Source of the DNA: JBDNIO01 sp041688215
Lineage (GTDB): Bacteria; Pseudomonadota; Gammaproteobacteria; Nevskiales; Salinisphaeraceae
DNA length: 15,386 nt
Assembly: GCA_041688215.1 (NCBI GenBank)
Contig: JBDNIO010000141.1
Coordinates: 1-15,386, forward strand
Direction of reading: 5' to 3'
The number at the start of each line of letters is the position of its first letter. The first letter of the stretch is position 1. This document shows positions 7,010 to 15,206 of the stretch, in pieces. The position numbers and the translations under genes are program-made. The notes under the pieces were generated by a model, which did not search any database, was not told the DNA's origin, and worked only from the letters and a program-made list of their open reading frames with translations.

Positions 7010-9733
7010 ATGACGGCTATGGGGGAAGAAATTCAGGACATCAGCCCACAAGCTCTGCACGCCTTACTGGCGCAGGGTGCGGTGGTGCTTACCGCCAATC
7101 AGCGTTTGTCGCGACGGCTAGGTTATGAATACGCCGTCCATCGCCGCGCGCAGGGTGATACCTGCTGGCCGTCGCCGAAGATTCTGCCCTGGTCTGCCTG
7201 GTTGCTGGAAGTCTGGGATGACGCACTGCTGGCGAATGCCCCTATCAGCGATAACACCGCGGCCCGAGTGGTAATGAACCCCCTGCAAACCCTTTTGCTT
7301 TGGGAGCAGGTGATCCGCCGCTCGCATCTGGATAAAGGCGTACTCAACATCCAGGCTACCGCGGCCGGCGTGGCACAAGCCTGGGCTGTGTTGCAAGCGT
7401 GGTCGCTGCCCTTGCCTCGGATCGAGGATTACCCCAGTGAGGACGCCGCTGCCTTTCGCATCTGGGCGCTGGCTTTCAAGAAACAATGCGAGCGCGCCCG
7501 CCTGTTGGACGCCGCGCGATTGCCCGATTTGCTTGCCGAACTCTGTGCGCAAGGCCAGTTAAAACTGCCGAAAGAGATCATACTCATTGGCTTTGATCAG
7601 CTCACCCCGCAGCAAAGCCATTTTCTGCATGCGTTGCAGGCACAGCATTGCCAGGTCGAACAGCGGCAGTTTCCGGGTTTGCAAAGCCAGAGCAGTCGGG
7701 TGGCCTGCCACGATAGCGAAGATGAGCTGGCGCGCGCCGCGGGCTGGGCGCGTGCCAGATTAACGGCCGATGCCAAGGCAAGCATCGCGATTGTTGTGCC
7801 GGATTTACAGGCGCGTCTGGCCCAGGTTGAACGCGTATTTGCCGATGTAATGCACCCGCAACAGATATTGCCGCGCGCTGCGCGCGAGCAGCGCTGCTTT
7901 AATATTTCCCTGGGCACGCCTCTGGCCGCCCAACCCATGATTCGTGCTGCGCTGAATATTCTGCGTCTTGCGCAGGGGCGTATCGATGCGCACCAGTTGG
8001 GCAGCCTGCTGCGTTCGCCTTACACCGGTGCCGGAACAAGTGAGGCTGCGGGGCGGGCGCAGCTGGATGTCCGGCTGCGCGAACGCGGTGATTATGAGGT
8101 ATGGCTGGCTGACTTGCTGGGCGTGGCCCGGCGTGCCCTTGCTTCAGATGAAGAACGCGAGTTGGCGCCGCGTTTTCTGCAACAGCTAGAATCCTTATTC
8201 GTGCATCACCGGGCAATCACGGGCAAGTTCTTCCACCACCAGTGGGCGGAACGCTTTACCGGCTGTTTACGCGCCATGGGGTGGCCCGGCGAACGTGGCC
8301 TGAACAGCAATGAACACCAGCAACTACAGGCTTGGCAAGCTCTGCTGGATAATGTTTCCAGCCTCGATGTAATTGCCGAGGCCGTACCCATCAGCACGGC
8401 GTTGGCGCGGCTGAATAACCTGGCCGCGGAACAGCTATTTCAGGCGCGCACCCCCTGGCGGCCTGTACAAATCCTCGGCTTGCTGGAAACTTCCGGACAA
8501 CGTTTCGACCACCTCTGGGTCTGCGGTATGGACGACGAAAGCTGGCCGGGTCCGGCACGCCCCAACCCCTGGTTGCCGCTGCAACTGCAACGCAAACATG
8601 GACTACCGCATGCCGATGCGGCGCGCGAGCTTATCTATGCCAAAAATATCAGTGCGCAGTTAAGCAGCGCCGCGCTACAAGTCGTATTCAGCCATGCCGT
8701 CTGGGACGGGGATCGGCAACGCCAGCACAGCCCCTTGCTAGCGGATTCACCGGAAGTGGCAGCGAGCACGCTGGTGCCTGCGGACATTCACCTGTTTCGC
8801 AACATCACGCATACCTTTAACGATCTGGAAACATTGATCGACAGCGAGGCACCTGCTGTTCCGGCCGGCCCCGCACACGGTGGCAGCGGGCTGATTGCGG
8901 CGCAGGCGGCTTGTCCCTTCAAGGCTTATGGTCGCTATCGCCTGGATGCGCGCGAACTTGAAGAAGTCAGCCTTGCGCCGGATGCACGCCAGCGCGGATT
9001 GCTCTTGCATCGGGCGATGCAGCGCTTATGGGCCAGGCTTTCCGGCAGCGCCGATTTGCAACGCTGTAGTGAACAGGCCTTGCGTGAACTTATCGATAAT
9101 GCAGTTGAACCTGTGGTATCAGAGGCCGCACAACAAAAACCGCGCACTTACACTCCAAAATTCGTTGAGGTTGAAAAGCGTGTATTGGGCGCGCTCATAC
9201 TTGACTGGCTGCAGTGTGAGCTAACGCGTGACGAATTTTTTGTAACGGCGCGCGAACAGGCAAATACGGTGAACCTTGCCGGCCTGGAGTTGCGGGTGAT
9301 CATGGACCGTATAGACCGCACGCCGGGCGGCGAAAAAATAGTTCTCGACTACAAAACCGGCCGCGTAAGCGTAGGCGGCTGGGAAGACGAGCGGCCAGAT
9401 GCGCCGCAACTTCCCATGTATGCGCTGGCGCTTGATGAGCCACCCGCGGCGGTATCGTTCGCGCAAATTCGCCCGGGCGAAGCACGCTTTGTCGGCTGTG
9501 GTCGTGACGACGCGCCGCTGCCCGGGGTAAAACCCGAGGACGCGACGCAATGGCGGGAACGGCTGCAAAGCTGGCAAAAAAACCTGTCCGAAATAGCGGC
9601 GGAATATCGCGCCGGTGCAGCGCAGGTGGCGCCCAAAAATCGCCCCCAAACCTGCCAGTACTGTGATCTCACCCCCCTGTGTCGTATCCATGAAGCCGAA
9701 GATGTAAGCGGCAACGACGAGGAAAACCCGTGA
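7010..9733 (+). CDS. AddB-like PD-(D/E)XK nuclease (probable DNA repair protein)
   Basis: This 907-residue protein resembles the AddB-related 'probable DNA repair protein' family of about 900 residues (TIGR03623, recalled from memory). The N-terminal region has lost the Walker A motif of Firmicute AddB: where it would be, it reads VVLTANQRLSRR. The middle is the degenerate helicase-like part, with LWVCGMDDESWPGPARPNPWL characteristic of this group. The C-terminal nuclease shows H667, D766 (IMDRID), D780-Y-K782 (LDYKTGR) and a Q-x3-Y motif (QLPMYAL). C635, C882, C885 and C891 match the one-plus-three cysteine layout of the AddB iron-sulfur staple. TTG at 7001 and ATG at 7019 are alternative starts; ATG 7010 was chosen without strong ribosome-site support. 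It overlaps the AddA-like gene by GTGA, indicating coupled translation and a shared complex. Confidence 0.85.
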   Translation: MTAMGEEIQDISPQALHALLAQGAVVLTANQRLSRRLGYEYAVHRRAQGDTCWPSPKILPWSAWLLEVWDDALLANAPISDNTAARVVMNPLQTLLLWEQVIRRSHLDKGVLNIQATAAGVAQAWAVLQAWSLPLPRIEDYPSEDAAAFRIWALAFKKQCERARLLDAARLPDLLAELCAQGQLKLPKEIILIGFDQLTPQQSHFLHALQAQHCQVEQRQFPGLQSQSSRVACHDSEDELARAAGWARARLTADAKASIAIVVPDLQARLAQVERVFADVMHPQQILPRAAREQRCFNISLGTPLAAQPMIRAALNILRLAQGRIDAHQLGSLLRSPYTGAGTSEAAGRAQLDVRLRERGDYEVWLADLLGVARRALASDEERELAPRFLQQLESLFVHHRAITGKFFHHQWAERFTGCLRAMGWPGERGLNSNEHQQLQAWQALLDNVSSLDVIAEAVPISTALARLNNLAAEQLFQARTPWRPVQILGLLETSGQRFDHLWVCGMDDESWPGPARPNPWLPLQLQRKHGLPHADAARELIYAKNISAQLSSAALQVVFSHAVWDGDRQRQHSPLLADSPEVAASTLVPADIHLFRNITHTFNDLETLIDSEAPAVPAGPAHGGSGLIAAQAACPFKAYGRYRLDARELEEVSLAPDARQRGLLLHRAMQRLWARLSGSADLQRCSEQALRELIDNAVEPVVSEAAQQKPRTYTPKFVEVEKRVLGALILDWLQCELTRDEFFVTAREQANTVNLAGLELRVIMDRIDRTPGGEKIVLDYKTGRVSVGGWEDERPDAPQLPMYALALDEPPAAVSFAQIRPGEARFVGCGRDDAPLPGVKPEDATQWRERLQSWQKNLSEIAAEYRAGAAQVAPKNRPQTCQYCDLTPLCRIHEAEDVSGNDEENP

Positions 9734-12700
9734 CCCGCGACGCTTCTGCAAGACGCGAGGCGCTGAACCCAGCCGAGTCCTTCCTGGTCCAGGCGCCTGC
9801 CGGCTCCGGTAAAACCGAATTGCTGGTGCAGAGATTCCTGCGTTTGCTAAGCGTAGTGGACGCACCGGAAGAGGTGGTAGCGCTGACCTTTACGCGTAAA
9901 GCCGCCGCACAAATGCGTGCCCGAATCAGTGGGGCGCTGGTCGCTGCCCGGGATCAGGTACCTGCTGAGTCAGCGCATGGCCAAAAAACACTGGAGCTGG
10001 CGCAGGCGGCGCTCGAACGCGACCGCGAAAAGCACTGGGAGTTATGCCGCCATCCCAGTCGTCTGCGAGTGCAGACCCTGGACTCGCTGTGTGCGTCAAT
10101 AACGCGCCAGATGCCCATGTTGTCGGCCTTTGGCGCCCAGCCTGGCATTAGCGAGGATGCGCGCGAGCTCTATCTGCAAGCTGCGCAAAACACCCTGGCT
10201 GAACTCGAACGCGGACATCACTGGTCTAATTCAATTGATCGGCTTTTGTCGCATCTGAATAACGACCTGGAGCGCGTGGCCGAGCTGCTCGCGCAAATGC
10301 TTGCGCGCCGCGACCAGTGGTTGCGCTTTGTCGCCAGTCGCCATGATCCGCGCCGGCAACGTGAAAATCTGGAAGCGGCGTTAACCGCGCTGGTAGAAAC
10401 GGCGCTCGCCGCCGCGCAGGCTGCATTTCCAAATGAAGAAACTACAGAGTTGGGGCAGATCGCGCGCTATGCCGCGCAGCACCTGCCCGTAGCTGAAGAC
10501 GAAGCCTCTGCTATCGCAAGTCTGGGGGAGTTAAACGCCTTGCCTCCCGCCAAACTAGCGGCACTTGCACAGTGGCGGGGGATTAGCGAGTTATTGCTTA
10601 CGAAAGAGGGCGATTGGCGTAAGCGCGTTAATGTGAATCAGGGTTTTCCACCCGACAGCGCCGCCAACTCGGCGGTCGAGAAAGCCCGCTTCGCGGAAAT
10701 GAAAACGCGGTTCGCTGAACTCAAACAACGCCTGGAAACACAGGAAGCGCTGCGCCGTAGTCTGGCAGGCATTCCGAAGTTACCCGAAGGCGCTTATTCC
10801 CAGACGCAGTGGCAAATATTGCAGGCCCTGTTCGAAATGCTGCAATTGGCAGCGGCCAACCTGCAACTGGTATTTCGCGATCGCGGGAGTGTGGATTTTA
10901 TAGAAATGGCGGCGCGCGCGGGCCAGGCGCTGGGGGGTGCCGACAAGCCCACTGACCTGGCGCTGGCCCTGGATTACCGCCTGCGCCACCTACTGGTGGA
11001 CGAGTTTCAAGATACTTCGGTTAGCCAGTTTCGCCTGCTGGAACAACTGGTGGCCGGTTGGCAGCCGGGCGACGGCCGCAGTCTGTTTCTGGTTGGCGAC
11101 CCGATGCAATCTATTTATCGCTTTCGCCAGGCCGAGGTGGGTTTGTATCTGCAGGTCAGGGACTCCGGGCTTGGCGGCGTACCTCTGACGTTTTGCCGCT
11201 TAAGTGCAAATTTTCGTTCGCAGCCGGGGGTTATTGACTGGATTAACCAGGTTTTTCCCGCAGTAATGCCTGCAGTGGAGGAAGAAAATCCCGCCGCCGG
11301 AGCGATTAGTTACACGCCGGCGCAAGCCCAGCGCCCGGCCGGGGCCGGGGGGGTGCATCTGCATGGGTTTCTGGAGCAGAACCAGGCTGCAGAAGCCGGG
11401 CGCGTGGCCGAACTTGTTAGCGCCGCGCGGCATGAGCGCGCTGACGCAAGTATTGCCATACTGGTACGTAGCCGCCGCCATGTTGCGCACTTATTGCCAC
11501 AGTTAAAGGCGTGGGGGCTGTTGTTTCAAGCCGTGGAAATCGAAGCACTCGGCCAGCGCCCGGTTGTGCAGGATTTGCTTGCGCTAACGCGTTGTCTGCT
11601 GCATCCGGCAGATCGACTTAGCTGGTTGGCGGTGCTGCGCGCGCCCTGGTGTGGCTTGTGCCTGTCCGATTTATTGCACATTGCAGGCGAGAACAAGCGC
11701 AGCAGTATTCATCAACGCCTGGCCGATGCCAGCGTGCGGCAAGGTTTGTCTGCACACGGCTTGCGCGCTGCAAACCGGATACACCAGGTTTTGCAAGACA
11801 GCCTGGCCGACCGGGGACGACGTTCGTTAAGGCGCTGGGTAGAGGGCACCTGGCTGGCGCTGGGCGGCCCCGCGGCGGTAACGGCAGCGAGCGCACTGGA
11901 GGAGGCGCAGGTCTACTTCGGGTTGCTGGATAATCTCGACGAAGGCGGCGATCTCGCCGACCTGGGGCGTCTGGCACAACAGGTTGAAGGCCTTTTTGCT
12001 CCGCCCGACCCGCAGGCAGACCCCGGCCTGCAAATCATGACAATCCACCGTGCCAAGGGTCTGGAATTCGACGTGGTTGTAGTGCCCGGCCTGGGCCGGC
12101 GGTCGGCAAATCAGAGCCAGCCGCTGCTGTTCTGGCTTGAATTGCCGCGCTTGTCTGAGCATGTTGAGGACGAGTCCGATCTGTTACTCGCGCCCATTGC
12201 CGCCGCCGGTGAGCGTGACGAACCGATTTACAAATATCTGAAAAGTCTGGACAAAGTAAAAGAGGGCTTTGAGCAGGGGCGGTTGTTGTACGTTGCTGCA
12301 ACGCGCGCACGCGACACACTGCACCTGTTAGGGCACATCCCGCTCGGCAAGGACGGGCCGGGCACGCCGGTATCGGGTTCATTGCTGGAGCGTTTGTGGC
12401 CGGGCGTAGCCCCGCAATTCATGGCCGTGCTGGAGGAATCAGACCACGAACCCGAACCGGTTTCGCAAGCCCCGTTAATGCTGCGCCGATTACCGGCCGA
12501 GTGGCAGTTGCCCGAAACCCCGCCGTCGGTGGCGCCTGGCGGGCAGGCGTTATCCGAGGGTCCGGAGGTCAGTGACGAGTTGGCGGTTGAGTACTTCTGG
12601 GCCGGTCCGGGCGTGCGCCACATCGGCACTGTGGTGCATCAGGTTCTGATGCAAATAGGCAGATCCGGAACAAGCGGTTGGGACGCGGCGCGCATTGATG

Positions 12701-13137
12701 CCTTGCAGCCGATGATTGCAGCCCGCCTTACCGCGCTCGGCATCGCGCCGGCGCGTGTGGGCAAGCGCGCCATTCGCGTCATCACGGCACTGAAAAATAC
12801 CCTGGCCGATTCGCGCGGACGCTGGCTGTTGCAAGTGCATGAAGAGGGTGTTTGCGAATATGCCTTAACCGGACTACATGAAGGCGAACTGGTAAATGTC
12901 ATTATTGATCGTAGTTTTTTAGATGAGCACAACCAGCGCTGGATAATCGATTACAAGACCGGCGGCCACGAAGGCGGCGATAGCGAGAAGTTCATGGATC
13001 AGGAGCACGCGCGGTATGCCCCGCAACTCGAGCGCTACGCGGCGCTTATGGCGCAGACCGAGGATCGCCCGATACGACTCGGGCTGTATTTTCCGATGCT
13101 GGGCGGCTGGCGGGAGTGGCCGGCCGGGGAGCAGTAA
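9730..13137 (+). CDS. AddA-like UvrD/Rep-family helicase-nuclease
   Basis: This 1135-residue SF1A helicase with a C-terminal nuclease is close in size to AddA and RecB. Helicase motifs appear in order: Walker A APAGSGKT (K28), Ia ALTFTRKAAAQM, Walker B LLVDEFQDTS (D424, E425), III GDPMQSIYRFRQAE (from G456), IV ANFRSQPG (about 493), V QIMTIHRAKGLEFD (from Q768) and VI LYVAATRARD (about 853-862). The nuclease domain has H970, D1060 (IIDRSFLD), D1074-Y-K1076 (IIDYKTG) and Q-x3-Y (QLERYAAL), the RecB/AddA exonuclease layout. It should unwind and resect double-strand-break ends with the AddB-like partner before RecA loading. GTG at 9730 overlaps the upstream TGA, with GAGGA 6 nt before it. It has no RecC- or RecD-like neighbour. 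Whether the host also carries RecBCD cannot be seen here. Confidence 0.92.
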   Translation: MTRDASARREALNPAESFLVQAPAGSGKTELLVQRFLRLLSVVDAPEEVVALTFTRKAAAQMRARISGALVAARDQVPAESAHGQKTLELAQAALERDREKHWELCRHPSRLRVQTLDSLCASITRQMPMLSAFGAQPGISEDARELYLQAAQNTLAELERGHHWSNSIDRLLSHLNNDLERVAELLAQMLARRDQWLRFVASRHDPRRQRENLEAALTALVETALAAAQAAFPNEETTELGQIARYAAQHLPVAEDEASAIASLGELNALPPAKLAALAQWRGISELLLTKEGDWRKRVNVNQGFPPDSAANSAVEKARFAEMKTRFAELKQRLETQEALRRSLAGIPKLPEGAYSQTQWQILQALFEMLQLAAANLQLVFRDRGSVDFIEMAARAGQALGGADKPTDLALALDYRLRHLLVDEFQDTSVSQFRLLEQLVAGWQPGDGRSLFLVGDPMQSIYRFRQAEVGLYLQVRDSGLGGVPLTFCRLSANFRSQPGVIDWINQVFPAVMPAVEEENPAAGAISYTPAQAQRPAGAGGVHLHGFLEQNQAAEAGRVAELVSAARHERADASIAILVRSRRHVAHLLPQLKAWGLLFQAVEIEALGQRPVVQDLLALTRCLLHPADRLSWLAVLRAPWCGLCLSDLLHIAGENKRSSIHQRLADASVRQGLSAHGLRAANRIHQVLQDSLADRGRRSLRRWVEGTWLALGGPAAVTAASALEEAQVYFGLLDNLDEGGDLADLGRLAQQVEGLFAPPDPQADPGLQIMTIHRAKGLEFDVVVVPGLGRRSANQSQPLLFWLELPRLSEHVEDESDLLLAPIAAAGERDEPIYKYLKSLDKVKEGFEQGRLLYVAATRARDTLHLLGHIPLGKDGPGTPVSGSLLERLWPGVAPQFMAVLEESDHEPEPVSQAPLMLRRLPAEWQLPETPPSVAPGGQALSEGPEVSDELAVEYFWAGPGVRHIGTVVHQVLMQIGRSGTSGWDAARIDALQPMIAARLTALGIAPARVGKRAIRVITALKNTLADSRGRWLLQVHEEGVCEYALTGLHEGELVNVIIDRSFLDEHNQRWIIDYKTGGHEGGDSEKFMDQEHARYAPQLERYAALMAQTEDRPIRLGLYFPMLGGWREWPAGEQ

Positions 13138-13138
13138 C

Positions 13139-13498
13139 TTACTTTTTTCCGCCGAACAGGGGTTGCGCCAGAATCCGGCCCACGGAAAAAACCAGTAATG
13201 CCAGGCCGATAACAAACCACGAGCGGGCCAGGCCTTTTTCATGTTGCGTGCTGGCCTGGAATTCCTCGCGGATGGCGCGGCGATGCTTGGCTTCCCATTC
13301 CGGCGAAATATCGAGTTTTCCGTCGGCTTCCTGTGCCTGCATACGCGCGATGTCCACCTGGTAATTGGCCTCCACGTCGAGTTTCAGTTGCTGTTCGGAA
13401 GGTTGTTCCACTTGCAGCCAGTTGTAGCCACCATACACGCAAAAACCTACTGCAATTACTACAATAATCCAGAATGGGTTGGTAGGTTTTTTCGGCAC
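13139..13498 (-). CDS. Small two-helix membrane protein of unknown function
   Basis: This 119-residue protein is not one I recognise. Residues 9-28 (FWIIVVIAVGFCVYGGYNWL) form one hydrophobic helix and residues about 94-112 (WFVIGLALLVFSVGRILAQ) a second. Between them lies a charged, probably helical region rich in Q, E and A (about 31-90) with EANYQVDIARMQAQE and WEAKHRRAIREEFQ. Short basic ends (PKK, GGKK) suggest both termini are cytoplasmic and the middle is periplasmic. The frame is open back to 13723, but that would run antisense into the cyclopropane synthase gene; GTG at 13498 has AGAGGA 6 nt upstream and gives a compact protein. Its stop lies one base from the end of the helicase gene, tail to tail. 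No function should be assigned from this neighbour. Confidence 0.75.
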   Translation of the reverse strand: MPKKPTNPFWIIVVIAVGFCVYGGYNWLQVEQPSEQQLKLDVEANYQVDIARMQAQEADGKLDISPEWEAKHRRAIREEFQASTQHEKGLARSWFVIGLALLVFSVGRILAQPLFGGKK

Positions 13499-13504
13499 GT
13501 GGCT

Positions 13505-13510
13505 TCCTCT
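13505..13510 (-). promoter_or_regulatory. Ribosome binding site deciding the GTG start at 13498
   Basis: On the minus strand AGAGGA stands 6 nt before GTG. This is the best ribosome site in the frame and rules in favour of the 119-residue product over longer readings. Confidence 0.55.
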
Positions 13511-13562
13511 TTCAAAGGGTCTCGCGGCGGCTATGCTAGCATGAACCAGGGGTTTTCCCTGA

Positions 13563-13591
13563 CTGACGCGGTCCAGCCAAGCATTTAGTAT
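13563..13591 (+). promoter_or_regulatory. Possible promoter of the cyclopropane synthase gene
   Basis: CTGACG (13563-13568) and TAGTAT (13586-13591) are spaced by 17 bp, each matching the sigma70 consensus at 4 of 6 positions. Transcription would start near 13598, before the strong ribosome site. It lies in the 128-nt gap between two divergent genes, where a promoter is needed. The same gap holds the 10-bp palindrome ATGCTAGCAT at 13533-13542 and a small inverted repeat CAGGG/CCCTG near 13547-13562. No clear promoter for the minus-strand gene was found. The promoter assignment is tentative. Confidence 0.35.
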
Positions 13592-13612
13592 CAATGTTGC
13601 GCGGTAGCCAAA

Positions 13613-13619
13613 AAGGAGG
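13613..13619 (+). promoter_or_regulatory. Near-perfect Shine-Dalgarno of the cyclopropane synthase gene
   Basis: AAGGAGG is 7 nt before ATG 13627. It fixes the start there; an in-frame ATG at 13594 lies upstream of this site and would add only 11 unconserved residues. Confidence 0.8.
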
Positions 13620-13626
13620 GCTAGCC

Positions 13627-14838
13627 ATGGAACCAGGCTTTCTGGAAAAATGGGTCCACACCGGCACGTTTTCTTTGTATTGCCAGGACGACGAGATAAC
13701 CACGGTCGGCAATGGCCCACCACACGCGCACGTGCACCTGCGCAAAAAGTCAGTACTAAGACGGCTATTACATAACCCGGATATCGCCATGGGTGAAGCC
13801 TACATGGATGGCGACTGGTGGCCGGGCGAGGGCGGGTTGGTGCGCGTATTCGAGCTATATTTCGCCAATGGCGATCCGCATCCGCTACGAGGTATACGGG
13901 CGCTACTGCGCCGCCTTATGGGTCTGGCTATGGAAGCCAATAACCAGTTGCGGGCCAGTCGCAACATACAGCATCACTATGATCTGGACACCGAGCTGTT
14001 TCGTCGTTTCCTGGACCAGGACATGCATTATTCCTGTGCGTATTTCGAGTCGCCTGACTACACACTGGAACAGGCCCAGCAGGCCAAATGCCGGCATATC
14101 GGGCAGAAGCTCCTGCTGCAACCGGGCCAGCGGGTGCTCGATATTGGCAGCGGTTGGGGCGGCATGGCGTTATATCTTGCCCGCCGATACGACATCGAAG
14201 TTACCGGCCTGACCTTGTCGCAGGATCAGTACGACGAATCCACGCGCCGGGCGGCACAGCAGGGTCTGCAACCCCGGGTGCGCTTTCTGCTGCAGGATTA
14301 TCGTGAACACCAGGATGAATACGACGCTATCGTAAGCGTCGGCATGTTCGAACACGTGGGGCGGCCGCAATACCAGGTCTTCTTTGATCAGGTGGAAAAT
14401 CTGCTGGCCGCCGACGGCCGGGCGCTCATCCATAGCATCGGGCGTCTGGGACCGCCCTGCGACAGCCGCGGCTGGATACAGCGTTATATATTCCCCGGCG
14501 GCTATATACCTGCGTTATCCGAGGTGGCCCGGCCGATTGAAAACAGCGGTCTGGTGCTGTCGGATCTGGAAATATGGCGCCTGCACTACGCTGAGACCCT
14601 GCGCCACTGGAACCTGCGCTTTCAGGCAGATCGCGATCATTTCGCGCAACGCCTGGGCGAACGATTCTGTCGCATGTGGGAATACTATCTGATTGGTTGC
14701 GAGGGGACATTTCGCTGGGGCGATCTTGCCGTTTTCCAGTTGCAACTGGGGGCAAACAACAGCAGCGTGCCGCTAACTCGGGATTATCTGTACGCTGCTG
14801 GCGAGAACGCGATGGGGGCTCAAGGCCTGGCGGGTTAG
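13627..14838 (+). CDS. cfa: Cyclopropane-fatty-acyl-phospholipid synthase
   Basis: This 403-residue SAM-dependent enzyme should add a methylene group from S-adenosylmethionine across cis double bonds of membrane phospholipid acyl chains, at the inner face of the cytoplasmic membrane. The N-terminal lipid-binding part (about 1-110) has GEAYMDGDWW. The Rossmann methyltransferase domain has the SAM motif VLDIGSGWGGMALYLA at 170-185 and TGLTLSQDQ. Residues corresponding to the E. coli CfaA active site can be placed: C137 (HYSCAYF), E242 (GMFEHVG), H269 (LIHSIGR), Y321 (RLHYAET) and C358 (LIGCEGTF), with spacing close to that enzyme. All expected catalytic residues are present, so it is probably active. 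It is transcribed alone, divergent from the small membrane protein and convergent with the ArsR-type gene. Such genes are often induced in stationary phase or acid stress; nothing here shows that directly. Confidence 0.93.
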   Translation: MEPGFLEKWVHTGTFSLYCQDDEITTVGNGPPHAHVHLRKKSVLRRLLHNPDIAMGEAYMDGDWWPGEGGLVRVFELYFANGDPHPLRGIRALLRRLMGLAMEANNQLRASRNIQHHYDLDTELFRRFLDQDMHYSCAYFESPDYTLEQAQQAKCRHIGQKLLLQPGQRVLDIGSGWGGMALYLARRYDIEVTGLTLSQDQYDESTRRAAQQGLQPRVRFLLQDYREHQDEYDAIVSVGMFEHVGRPQYQVFFDQVENLLAADGRALIHSIGRLGPPCDSRGWIQRYIFPGGYIPALSEVARPIENSGLVLSDLEIWRLHYAETLRHWNLRFQADRDHFAQRLGERFCRMWEYYLIGCEGTFRWGDLAVFQLQLGANNSSVPLTRDYLYAAGENAMGAQGLAG

Positions 14839-14857
14839 TGGGCCACTACAAACATAT

Positions 14858-15157
14858 TCACTCGAAAGAGATTCGACAACAGCCCAGGTCAAGAACGGTA
14901 GCAGAATTTTGTTGCCGGATTGCCCTCGGGGTGAGTCGGTAAAGCACAGATTTACCGTCGCGTTCGCAAATCACTATCCGCGCATCGCGCAGCACGCGTA
15001 GATGATGTGAGAGCAGGCTTTGCTCTACATCCAAGGCCTGCATGAGTTCGCCCACGTGTCTGGGCCCCTGCATCAGGGCGCGCACCACGGATAGCCGGGT
15101 GTCGTCCGAAAGCGTTTTCAGCCGGGCGGCGCAGAATTCGGGATTGCTTTTTGTCAT
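14858..15157 (-). CDS. ArsR/SmtB-family winged-helix regulator
   Basis: This 99-residue winged helix-turn-helix protein is typical in size for ArsR. It begins the domain with AARLKTLSDDTRLSVVRALM (residues 10-29). The helix-turn-helix runs from about 35 to 57, with VEQSLLSHHLRVLRDA as the recognition segment, and the wing is ERDGKSVLYRLTP. The ELCVC-type metal site on the alpha-3 helix is absent; the corresponding place reads GELMQAL. Cysteines are only at C9, in VICERD, and as a CC pair near the C-terminus, so classical arsenite or zinc sensing at alpha-3 is unlikely. ATG 15157 was preferred; a TTG at 15166 would add three residues. No clear ribosome site precedes either. It starts 49 nt after the pstB-like stop on the same strand, so it may be the last gene of that operon. 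Its stop lies 19 nt from the end of the cfa gene, tail to tail. Confidence 0.88.
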   Translation of the reverse strand: MTKSNPEFCAARLKTLSDDTRLSVVRALMQGPRHVGELMQALDVEQSLLSHHLRVLRDARIVICERDGKSVLYRLTPRAIRQQNSATVLDLGCCRISFE

Positions 15158-15206
15158 CAGTGGCAAGAGTAGCGCATTGCGGGCGATGTATCAGCGTAGC
15201 AGCCGG

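Noticed and set aside
7010..13137. Helicase-nuclease pair as an anti-phage defence system
   Set aside because: The motif layout and size match the AddAB-like repair pair, and no toxin, sensor or other defence gene lies nearby. A housekeeping repair role is the simpler reading.
13120..13160. Intrinsic terminator around the helicase/small-protein junction (a T-run at about 13142-13147)
   Set aside because: A T-run is present on the plus strand, but no stable hairpin lies directly before it; the GC-rich palindrome upstream is too far away.
13499..13723. Extended start for the small membrane protein
   Set aside because: The extra 75 residues run antisense to the cfa control region and coding start; a good ribosome site marks GTG 13498 instead.
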